A stretch of DNA of 64,000 bases from Pseudoduganella rivuli. GTDB lineage: Bacteria; Pseudomonadota; Gammaproteobacteria; Burkholderiales; Burkholderiaceae_D. The stretch spans positions 1 to 64,000 of the forward strand of contig NZ_WKJJ01000011.1 in the NCBI RefSeq assembly GCF_009674485.1. Reading direction: 5' to 3'. The notes beneath the pieces were generated by a model, which was not told the DNA's origin, searched no databases, and worked only from the letters and a program-made list of their open reading frames with translations. The position numbers and the translations under genes are program-made. Positions 33,524 through 41,088 of this stretch are shown piece by piece; positions within the stretch are counted from its first letter, which is position 1, and the number at the start of each line of letters is the position of its first letter.

Positions 33524-36289
33524 ATGCCCGTCAAAGGCTTTTTTTCCCGCCTTGTTGCCCGCCTGTTTCCGCTCACTTTGAAGGCACGGATGGCGACTGT
33601 CGTCATCCTGCTGGTGCTGGGCGCCACCACCATCGTCACCACCGTGGCGCTGCTGCTGGCCGAGCGCGACATGAAAAGTGTGATCGGTTCACAACAATAT
33701 GCGGTGCTGTCGACGGCCGCCGCCTACGTCGACGAACAGCTGGAAAACAAGCGCGCGCTCCTGGCCACGCTGCCGGAAGGCTTGCCGCCCGGCGCGCACG
33801 CCGATCCGGGCGCCATGCAGCGCTTGCTGGAATCGCGCCCGATCGCGCGCGGCGAATTCTTCAACATCATCGTGTTCGACCGTAGCGGCCAACTGGTCGC
33901 CACCTTGCGCCCGGATTTCAATGAAACCCGCGTGTCCGCCAGCGCCCAGCCCTATTTCGAAAACACAGTCCAATCCCGCAAGGGCCTGGTGTCGGAACCG
34001 TTCCTGTCGCGCCTGTCCGGCCGCCCGGTGGTGGTGCTGACCCAGCCTGTGCTGGACAAGGCGGGCGACGTGGCGTTCGTCATCGTCGGCAGCATCGATT
34101 TGCAAAAGTCCGACTTCTTCGGCCCCATCAATGCGCTCAAGCCCGGCAAGACAGGCTTCATGTTCATCATGACCGCGGACGGCGTACTGATCCACCATCC
34201 CACGCAGAGCCGCCTGCTGCAGCACATCAATGCGCGTCCCGGCTATAACCGCGCCACGGAAATGGCGCTGGCCGGCTTTGAAGGCTGGACCGAAGCGAAA
34301 AACAAGGATGGCGCGGAAGGGATTTACGCCTATAAACGCTTGCGCACCACTGGCTGGATCGTCGGTGCGCGCTATCCGACGGCGGAAGCCTTCGAACCCC
34401 TGATCGAATTGCGCCGGCGCGCCATCCTCGCCGCATCGGCCTTTGCCGCCGTGGCGGGCGTGCTGTCGTGGTTTGCCATCAGCCGCTTGCTGGCGCCGCT
34501 GCAACGGTTACGCACCGGCCTGGCGAAAATACGCGACGACGATGCCGACATCGCCCTGCTGCGCATGAAGCGCAAGGATGAAATCGGCGAACTGGCCGAA
34601 GCGATCTACAGCTTGACGGCTGAACGCAGCGAGGCGCTGGCCCATGCGCGCGACAATGAATCGCTGGTACGCAACATCCTGCAGCACGCGCCGGATGCGT
34701 TCATCGGCAGCGACCAGCAAGGCCGCATCGTCGAATGGAATGCCCAGGCCGAGCGCACGTTCGGCTGGAGCCGGGAAGAAGCCATGGGCCGCGGCATCGC
34801 CGAACTGATGGTGCCGCCCGCCATGCGCAAGGCCCACAACGCCGGCATGGAACGGTTTGCCCGCACCGGCGGCGGCCCGCTGATCAACAGCCGTGTGCGG
34901 GTCCATGCGCTGCACCGCGACGGCCGGGAAATTCCGGTCGAACTGTCGATCGGTGCGCTGCGCCATGGCGACGAACACATGGCCACTGCGTTCCTGCATG
35001 ACGTCTCCGAGCGGGTCGCCTATGAAGAAAAAATCGCGGCCGGAGAACGCCGCGCGCGCATGATTGCCGACAGCATGCCGGCGCTGGTGGCGTACATCGA
35101 CCGCGACTTGCGCTACCGCTTCACCAACGACCATTACCAGTACCTGCTGGGACTCGATCCCCGCAGCATGCTGGGCAAGACCGTGCCGGAAGTGTTTGGC
35201 CCCGACCTGTACCAGCTATGGGAAGACCAGATCAGCAAGACCTTGCGCGGCGAGCGCGTGCATATCGAACGCCGGTCGACGGAACTGGGCATGGCCATGC
35301 ACATGATGGTGGACCTGGTGCCCGATATTGGCGAAGACGGCGTGGTGGCGGGGTTTTATTTGATGGCGATGGATATCACGCAGCGCAAGGAAGCGGAGCT
35401 GACGCAGGCCGCCAGCGAAAAGCGCCTGCGCCTGATCACCGACAACTTGCCGGTGCTGATTTCCTACCTGGACCACGAGCGTAAGCTGCGCTTTGGCAAT
35501 GCCACTTACCAGCGCTGGATGCATATCGACCCCACTGCCGTGTTGGGCCACACGCTGGTCGACATCATCGGCACCCACCAGTACGCCAAATGCGCGCCCT
35601 ACCTGGACCGGGCGTACCGCGGCGAAGTGGTGTCGTTTGAATTGCGCACGCTGCTGCATGGCGAAGTGCGCACGCTGGACACCACGTTCGTCCCCGATAT
35701 GCAACCGGACGGCACGGTGGCGGGCGTGTATGCGCTGAGCCACGACATGACGCGGGTAAAAGCCGTGGAAGAACAGTTGATCGAACTGGCCCGCATGGAC
35801 ACGCTGACCGGCATCGCCAACCGCCGCAAGTTCGATGAAGTGCTGTGGCAAGCCATGGAACGCTGCCGCCGCCAGCGCAGCACAATGGCGCTGGCGTATC
35901 TCGACATCGACAATTTTAAAACCATCAACGATACGCTGGGCCACGGCGCCGGTGACGAAGTGCTGAAGGCGTTCGCCGCGCGCCTGCTGGGCACGGTGCG
36001 TGGCATCGACACGGTGGCGCGCCTGGCTGGCGACGAATTCGTGATCGTGTTTGAAAACATCAGCCATCCCGCCGAGGCGGCGGCGCTGGCCGCGAAAGTC
36101 GTGGGCGCCGTGCGCGAGGCCCTGGAATTGCCCGGTGGCTTGATGCAAATTACTACCAGTCTTGGCATTGCCTGTTATTCGGGTGGCAAGGAATCGCAGC
36201 AGGAATTGATCGCCCGCGCCGACCGCGCTTTATATGCTGCCAAGCGCAAGGGCCGCAACTGTTACGAAATGGAGACACAGTGCGTGTAA
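33524..36289 (+). CDS. Cache-HAMP-PAS-GGDEF diguanylate cyclase
   Basis: A 921-residue membrane diguanylate cyclase that should make c-di-GMP. The first membrane helix (about 24-46) is followed by a periplasmic double-Cache sensor to about residue 300 (FDRSGQLVATLRPDF, MTADGVLIHHP), a second helix (about 303-325), a HAMP linker, three PAS domains (about 385-500, 510-635, 640-760) and the GGDEF domain. The catalytic motif reads AGDEF at 835-839, a variant known to be active in other cyclases, and the inhibitory RxxD site (RGID) is present five residues before it. DTLTGIANRR and DIDNFKTINDTLGHGAGD are intact. No EAL domain is present. Confidence 0.94.
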   Translation: MPVKGFFSRLVARLFPLTLKARMATVVILLVLGATTIVTTVALLLAERDMKSVIGSQQYAVLSTAAAYVDEQLENKRALLATLPEGLPPGAHADPGAMQRLLESRPIARGEFFNIIVFDRSGQLVATLRPDFNETRVSASAQPYFENTVQSRKGLVSEPFLSRLSGRPVVVLTQPVLDKAGDVAFVIVGSIDLQKSDFFGPINALKPGKTGFMFIMTADGVLIHHPTQSRLLQHINARPGYNRATEMALAGFEGWTEAKNKDGAEGIYAYKRLRTTGWIVGARYPTAEAFEPLIELRRRAILAASAFAAVAGVLSWFAISRLLAPLQRLRTGLAKIRDDDADIALLRMKRKDEIGELAEAIYSLTAERSEALAHARDNESLVRNILQHAPDAFIGSDQQGRIVEWNAQAERTFGWSREEAMGRGIAELMVPPAMRKAHNAGMERFARTGGGPLINSRVRVHALHRDGREIPVELSIGALRHGDEHMATAFLHDVSERVAYEEKIAAGERRARMIADSMPALVAYIDRDLRYRFTNDHYQYLLGLDPRSMLGKTVPEVFGPDLYQLWEDQISKTLRGERVHIERRSTELGMAMHMMVDLVPDIGEDGVVAGFYLMAMDITQRKEAELTQAASEKRLRLITDNLPVLISYLDHERKLRFGNATYQRWMHIDPTAVLGHTLVDIIGTHQYAKCAPYLDRAYRGEVVSFELRTLLHGEVRTLDTTFVPDMQPDGTVAGVYALSHDMTRVKAVEEQLIELARMDTLTGIANRRKFDEVLWQAMERCRRQRSTMALAYLDIDNFKTINDTLGHGAGDEVLKAFAARLLGTVRGIDTVARLAGDEFVIVFENISHPAEAAALAAKVVGAVREALELPGGLMQITTSLGIACYSGGKESQQELIARADRALYAAKRKGRNCYEMETQCV

Positions 36290-36388
36290 TTACAAGGTTC
36301 GTCACAAAAGTGTGAGTATTGGAGAGAATTGCCCAAATTAAATCCGTCAGAATGAACCTGCTTCCACATCACTATCGGGGGACAGGTC

Positions 36389-37876
36389 ATGGTGAAGAAT
36401 ATGCGGATGGAAACCCGGCTGCACGTCGGTTTGGGCAGTATCGTTGTGCTGGTGATCTTGCTGGGTTTGACTGCGTTCATGAACCTGGCTTCCCTGCTCT
36501 CGCACTGGACCACCTTTGAAGCGGGCACCATGGTCCGCAAGGATGCCGTGGTGGCGGTGGTCACCTCCAACGGTCATGCCGTGCACCATTTCAAGAACTA
36601 CATCCTGCGGGGCGGCGACTATGCCGCGAAGTTCCGCGCCGACCTGGCCGATATCGACAAGGCCGTCAGCACCTACCAGGCCACGGGCGACATCGACCGC
36701 GAAGAACAGGCGCTGCTCAATGAAATCAATGCCGCCACCAAGGAATACGGCAGCCAGCTGACGCAGCTGGAAGCCTTGCGCGAAAAAGGCGCCACCATCC
36801 CGGAACTGGACAAGGCCGCCAAGGGCGCCGACGCCGCCATTACCGCCGCCACGAAAAAACTGCTGGAGCTGAACGGCACGGAAACCCGGCAGGAATCCGA
36901 CGCCATGCGGGGCATCACGGAAAAGGCCAAACAAGTCATCCTGGTCTTCGCCATCGTCATTGCCGTACTCGGTTGTGGCCTGGCCATCTGGATTTCCCGT
37001 TCCATCGGCCTGGTGGTGCAGGATGTGCAACGCGTAGTGCAAACCCTGGCCAGCGCATCGAATGAAGTGTCGGCCACGGCCGGCTCGCTGTCCCAGGCGT
37101 CCAGCGAACAGGCCGCCAGCGTGGAAGAGACCAGCGCGTCGATCGAGGAAATGACGGCGTCCATCACGGCCAATGCGGAAAACGCCCGCGTCACGGATTC
37201 CATCGCCACCCAGGCGGCCAGGGAAGCGGCCAAGGGTGGCGAAGTGGTGAAAGCCACGGCGGCCGCCATGCGCCAGATTGCCAAAAAAGTATCGATCATC
37301 GACGACATCGCTTACCAGACCAATTTGCTGGCGCTGAACGCGGCCATCGAAGCGGCGCGCGCCCATGAGCACGGCAAGGGCTTCGCCGTGGTGGCGGCCG
37401 AAGTGCGCAAGCTGGCCGAACGCAGCCAGGTCGCCGCGCAGGAAATCGCGGAAGTCGCGTCGAACAGCGTGGAACTCGCGGACCAGGCCGGCACCTTGCT
37501 GGAAACCATGGTGCCGAATATCCGCAAGACATCGGACCTGGTGCAGGAAATCGCCGCCGCGTCGGAAGAACAGGCTTCGGGCGTCCGCCAGATCAACAGC
37601 GCCGTCAGCCAGTTGAGCCAGACCACGCAGCTCAACGCGGCCAGCTCCGAAGAACTGGCCGCCACGTCGGAGGAAATGAGCGCCCAGGCGGAACACCTGG
37701 CGCACCTGATGGACATGTTCAAGCGCTACACGGCCGCCGAAACGCCGCAGCGGGGCGAGCCGCCACGGCCGGCGCCAGGGCACCCGGTGCTGGTCAAACA
37801 GAAAGGCACGCGCACCATCGCGGCGCGCGGCGCCACTGCGGCCCCGGTGGACGAAACGCACTTCACGAAATTCTAG
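36389..37876 (+). CDS. Methyl-accepting chemotaxis protein
   Basis: A 495-residue chemoreceptor. Membrane helices lie at about residues 13-35 and 185-207, with a helical periplasmic sensor between them (VTSNGHAVHHFKNYILRGGDY begins it), then the cytoplasmic signalling domain with the intact tip YQTNLLALNAAIEAARAHEHGKGFAVVAAEVR. No clear HAMP spacing is visible; a short linker joins helix two to the methylation helices. The C-terminus ends in a flexible tail after residue 445. GGGGGA lies before the ATG at 36389. It is separated from the upstream diguanylate cyclase by about 100 nt. The ligand is unknown. Confidence 0.93.
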   Translation: MVKNMRMETRLHVGLGSIVVLVILLGLTAFMNLASLLSHWTTFEAGTMVRKDAVVAVVTSNGHAVHHFKNYILRGGDYAAKFRADLADIDKAVSTYQATGDIDREEQALLNEINAATKEYGSQLTQLEALREKGATIPELDKAAKGADAAITAATKKLLELNGTETRQESDAMRGITEKAKQVILVFAIVIAVLGCGLAIWISRSIGLVVQDVQRVVQTLASASNEVSATAGSLSQASSEQAASVEETSASIEEMTASITANAENARVTDSIATQAAREAAKGGEVVKATAAAMRQIAKKVSIIDDIAYQTNLLALNAAIEAARAHEHGKGFAVVAAEVRKLAERSQVAAQEIAEVASNSVELADQAGTLLETMVPNIRKTSDLVQEIAAASEEQASGVRQINSAVSQLSQTTQLNAASSEELAATSEEMSAQAEHLAHLMDMFKRYTAAETPQRGEPPRPAPGHPVLVKQKGTRTIAARGATAAPVDETHFTKF

Positions 37877-37885
37877 GCAGGGACA

Positions 37886-37907
37886 GGACGCGCCGGCCGG
37901 CGCGTCC
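37886..37907. terminator. Perfect 22-bp palindrome between convergent genes
   Basis: Eleven-base arms (GGACGCGCCGG and its complement) meet without a loop between the chemoreceptor gene (+) and the HATPase gene (-). The position suggests a terminator on both strands, although only two T residues follow, so it could also be a protein site. Confidence 0.55.
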
Positions 37908-37924
37908 TTCGCATCATGTCCGAA

Positions 37925-38362
37925 TCACACTTCGATCAGCAGGCAATTGCGCTTATCGTGCCGCACGTATTCGGCACGCCGGGCCAGTTGCCGGATCAGC
38001 ATCAGGCCGGCGCCGCCCACGGGCTGGTCTTCAATCGATAAATCCGGATTGGGTTCCTTGTGGACCTGGCGGTCCGCCAGCGGATTGAACGCCGGCGCTT
38101 CGTCTTCATAGCAAAAGCCCGCCGCCTGCGCGAAAATCCACACGGGACGGTCGCTGTCGCCGCCATACCCGTGCAAGACACTGTTGCGGAACAATTCCTC
38201 GAGGATCAGCTCGGCGCGCATGACGGCGTCCGGCTCCGCGCCGGCATGGCGCATCTGCGCCGCCACCAGCTCCATCACCACGGGGACGAGCGCCAGCCTG
38301 GCTTCGAAACGCGTGCCAGTTTTGCAACCACCTGCGCCGTTACTGGTTCCTTTTTGGTCCAT
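37925..38362 (-). CDS. HATPase_c_2 anti-sigma/serine kinase-like protein
   Basis: A 145-residue member of the RsbW/SpoIIAB-like ATPase family, which phosphorylates a STAS protein or holds back a partner. The N box is ELILEELFRNSVLHGYG, the G1-type block is YEDEAPAFNPL, and the G2 block GGAGLMLIRQLARRAEYVRHDKRN. All parts of the partner-switching scheme lie within 7 kb: this kinase, a SpoIIE phosphatase (41089) and a STAS protein (44179). The gene runs opposite to FecR at 38401; the two starts are 38 nt apart, so they share a promoter region. Confidence 0.88.
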   Translation of the reverse strand: MDQKGTSNGAGGCKTGTRFEARLALVPVVMELVAAQMRHAGAEPDAVMRAELILEELFRNSVLHGYGGDSDRPVWIFAQAAGFCYEDEAPAFNPLADRQVHKEPNPDLSIEDQPVGGAGLMLIRQLARRAEYVRHDKRNCLLIEV

Positions 38363-38400
38363 TAGAGCATATTATCGGATTGTCTATTGCAGAGGTGAAC

Positions 38401-38886
38401 ATGAACCTAATAAAGTTGCCAAGTGTCGCGGCGATGCTGCTGGCCCTGGCCCCTTCCCTGGCTCTGGTTCAGACGTCCGCCCTGGCCGCGCCCGTTCCGG
38501 ACGATGCCGCCGGCATTATCAAGACTGCCAAAGGCAGTGTAACCATAGAACGCGCCGGACGAAAGACCGCGGGCGTGGCGGGGGACGTGGTCATGGCGTC
38601 GGATCGCATTTCCACCGGCGCCGATGGCAGCGCCGGCATCACACTGCGCGATGAAACGCGGATGGCGCTGGGCCCGAACACCACGCTGGCCATGGAACAT
38701 TTCGCATTCAATACCACGACCCACGAAGGCAGACTGGACGCCAGCGTGCGGCGCGGCACGCTGGCTGTCGTGTCCGGCAAAATCGCCAAGCAATCGCCCA
38801 CCGCCGTGAAGTTTTCCACGCCGTCGAGCGTGCTGGGCGTGCGGGGCACGGAATTTGTCGTTGAAGTGGAAGGCAACGGCGAATGA
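38401..38886 (+). CDS. FecR-domain protein
   Basis: A 161-residue exported protein with a signal peptide (MLLALAPSLALVQTSALAA) and a FecR-type domain over residues about 40-155 (GIIKTAKGSVTIERAGRKTAGVAGDVVMASDRISTG, SSVLGVRGTEFVVEV). Unlike the anti-sigma FecR of iron uptake it has no cytoplasmic sigma-binding part and no TonB receptor gene nearby. Similar short FecR proteins accompany CHASE2 signalling proteins. AGAGGTG precedes the ATG at 38401. The last codons overlap the OmpA-like gene by 4 nt. Confidence 0.88.
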   Translation: MNLIKLPSVAAMLLALAPSLALVQTSALAAPVPDDAAGIIKTAKGSVTIERAGRKTAGVAGDVVMASDRISTGADGSAGITLRDETRMALGPNTTLAMEHFAFNTTTHEGRLDASVRRGTLAVVSGKIAKQSPTAVKFSTPSSVLGVRGTEFVVEVEGNGE

Positions 38887-39479
38887 TCGGGCCGCTGATC
38901 TTCATCGCGTGCCTGGTTGCGGCCGTTGCCCAGCACAACGCCGGGCCGCGCGAACGCATCACGTTGCTGCCCAGCCAGGATGGCAAGCCCAGCGCCGTGG
39001 TGGTGGCCACGGCCAAAGGCGAAACCGTGCTGGACCAGCCATACCGCAGCGCCCAGGTGGGCGGCAATGCCTCGGTGGCGACCGTGACGGAACAGGAAAG
39101 CACCGTGCGCCAGCGCTATGGGCCGCTGCTGGCCACGTTGCCGAAAGGTGCGGCGGTCTTTACCGTGTATTTCGAGACCAATACGGAAGACCTGGTGCCG
39201 GAATCGGCCGCCCGCTTTGCGCAAATCCGCGACGAACTGGCGCAGCGGCCCGCGCCGGAAGTCATCGTCATCGGCCATACCGACCGCGTCGACAGCATGG
39301 CCTACAACGACGCGCTGTCGCTGAAGCGCGCGGAACGGGTCAGGCAATTGCTGGCCGAAGCGGGCATCCCCGCCGACAGCATCGCCGTGGCCGGACGGGG
39401 CGAGCGGGAACCGGCCGTGCAAACCGCCGACGGCAAGGCGGAACTGCGCAACCGCCGCGTGGAAATCCGCGTCCGCTAG
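38883..39479 (+). CDS. OmpA-family C-terminal domain protein
   Basis: A 198-residue protein with an N-terminal hydrophobic segment (about 2-17), possibly an uncleaved anchor or signal, and an OmpA-like peptidoglycan-binding domain from about residue 85 (VYFETNTEDLVPESAARF, VIGHTDRVDSMAYNDALSLKRAERV, NRRVEIRVR). Such domains bind the diaminopimelate of peptidoglycan. It overlaps FecR by 4 nt and is followed by the first solute-binding gene after 16 nt, so FecR-OmpA-SBP-SBP are probably one transcript. Confidence 0.88.
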   Translation: MIGPLIFIACLVAAVAQHNAGPRERITLLPSQDGKPSAVVVATAKGETVLDQPYRSAQVGGNASVATVTEQESTVRQRYGPLLATLPKGAAVFTVYFETNTEDLVPESAARFAQIRDELAQRPAPEVIVIGHTDRVDSMAYNDALSLKRAERVRQLLAEAGIPADSIAVAGRGEREPAVQTADGKAELRNRRVEIRVR

Positions 39480-39495
39480 GGCAAGGGCAGGCGCC

Positions 39496-40302
39496 ATGCG
39501 GTACGCGGCCCTCCCTGTCCTGCTGGCCGCGTGCCTGTCCCTGGCGCTCGCTTCCCCGCCGCCGGCCGCGGCCCAGCAAACCGTCACCGTCTACGTCGAC
39601 GACGCGTACCCACCCTATTCCTATGCCGTCAACGGCGTGGCCTTGGGCGTGTATCCGGCGCTGCTGTCCCGCATCTTTGCGGGCATGCCCGCCTACAAGG
39701 TCGACCTGCAACCAGTGCCGTGGAAACGGGGTTTGCGGCTGCTGGAACAGGGCGAAGGATTCGCCCTGGCGCCACCGTATTACCGGCCCGGCGAACGCCC
39801 ATGGATGGATTATTCGGCGCCCATCATGGTGGAAAGCGTGGTGATCTTTTGCAATGAAGCCGTGGCCGCGCGCCTGGCCGAACCGCGCTGGCCGGACGAC
39901 TATTACGGCTTGCGGATCGGCGTCAACAGTGGCTTCATCCTGGGCGGCCCCGCCTTCGAAAACGCCCGGCGGCTCGGCAAGCTGACCGTGGAAGAAGCGC
40001 GCGGCACGGATGAAAACCTGAAAAAGCTGTTACTGGGGCGCATCGACTGCTACATGAACGACCGCTACGCGATCCAGCACGCGCTGTTACGGGCCCGGTC
40101 CGAAGATGCCTACCAGCGCACGGCGCGCGTCATCGAGACCGGGGTGCTCAGCCAGGAATACGGCTACCTGGGCTTCACGCGCCAGCATCATGAACGGTGG
40201 ACATACCGTACCGACTTCATCCGCCAGTTCAACCACGTGCTGGACGAATTGCGGCGCAGCGGCGAGTTGGCGCAAATTGCCGAGCGGGAGTTGCGGCGCT
40301 GA
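39496..40302 (+). CDS. Periplasmic solute-binding protein, family 3-like
   Basis: A 268-residue exported protein of the amino-acid-type solute-binding fold (SBP_bac_3). After the signal peptide (LLAACLSLALASPPPAAA) come VTVYVDDAYPPYSYAVNGVALGVYPALLSRIF and PVPWKRGLRLLEQGEGFALAPPYYRPGERPWMDYS, typical first-lobe motifs. There are no ABC permease or ATPase genes beside it, so it may act as a sensor partner instead of a transporter part, as often in this group. It is followed by a second protein of this kind after 25 nt. Confidence 0.86.
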   Translation: MRYAALPVLLAACLSLALASPPPAAAQQTVTVYVDDAYPPYSYAVNGVALGVYPALLSRIFAGMPAYKVDLQPVPWKRGLRLLEQGEGFALAPPYYRPGERPWMDYSAPIMVESVVIFCNEAVAARLAEPRWPDDYYGLRIGVNSGFILGGPAFENARRLGKLTVEEARGTDENLKKLLLGRIDCYMNDRYAIQHALLRARSEDAYQRTARVIETGVLSQEYGYLGFTRQHHERWTYRTDFIRQFNHVLDELRRSGELAQIAERELRR

Positions 40303-40327
40303 CCGGACACACTCAACGGAGGACATC

Positions 40328-41083
40328 ATGCATCGACGCCTGTTTACACTGGCCACGCTGGCCGCCGCCCTGCCCCAATCACTGTACGGCATGACGCCGG
40401 ACCTGGCCGGTGCCGCGTCGGCGGCGGCCGTCATGCATGTCTCCACCTTGCTGGAACAGGATCCCGCCACCGTCATCGCGGAACTGGTGCTGGCCGAAGC
40501 CTATAAACGGCTGGGACTCGGGCTGGAAGTGCATAAATATCCGGGCGAGCGGTCGCTGGTCAGCGCCAACGATGGCTTGATGGATGGCGAACTGTACCGC
40601 AAGGTGGGCATGGAGCGCGATTACCCGAACCTGATCATCGTCCCCGTCCCGCTGCAAATGTATGAAATCGTCATCTTCACGCGCGACACCAGCTTCATCG
40701 TAAACGGCTGGGAAAGCTTGCGGCCCTTCACCATCGGCTTTGTCCGGGGCATCAAGATCGTCGAGGCGTCGACGGTCGGGATGCGTACCGAAGCCGTGCC
40801 CACCATGCAGCAAGCGCTGCAAAAAATGGCCATGGGCCGCACCGACGTGGTGGTCGGCAACCGCGCTTCCGGACTGGCCGCCGCCAGGGCGCTGAAAATG
40901 GACGATATCCGCGTACTGGCGCCGCCGCTGGCCGCGTTCCCCGTGTACCACTACGTGCACCGCAAGCATGAAGCACTGGTGCCGCGCCTGACGGCCGCGT
41001 TGCAGCAAATGCAGAAGGAAAAAGTCATGGAGCGCATCCAGCGCCAGGTGCTGGGAGAGCTGCTCAGCGCGCCGGGGAGCTGA
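40328..41083 (+). CDS. Second periplasmic solute-binding-like protein
   Basis: A 251-residue exported protein related to the solute-binding fold. A signal peptide (LATLAAALPQSLYG) is followed by a two-lobe arrangement: VIAELVLAEAYKRLGLGLEVHKYPGERSLVSANDGLMDGE and later TIGFVRGIKIVEASTVGM and MGRTDVVVGNRASG. The GAGG before the ATG is good. Neither the ligand nor a permease partner is visible. It ends 5 nt before the convergent CHASE2-SpoIIE gene. Confidence 0.8.
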   Translation: MHRRLFTLATLAAALPQSLYGMTPDLAGAASAAAVMHVSTLLEQDPATVIAELVLAEAYKRLGLGLEVHKYPGERSLVSANDGLMDGELYRKVGMERDYPNLIIVPVPLQMYEIVIFTRDTSFIVNGWESLRPFTIGFVRGIKIVEASTVGMRTEAVPTMQQALQKMAMGRTDVVVGNRASGLAAARALKMDDIRVLAPPLAAFPVYHYVHRKHEALVPRLTAALQQMQKEKVMERIQRQVLGELLSAPGS

Positions 41084-41088
41084 CTGCG

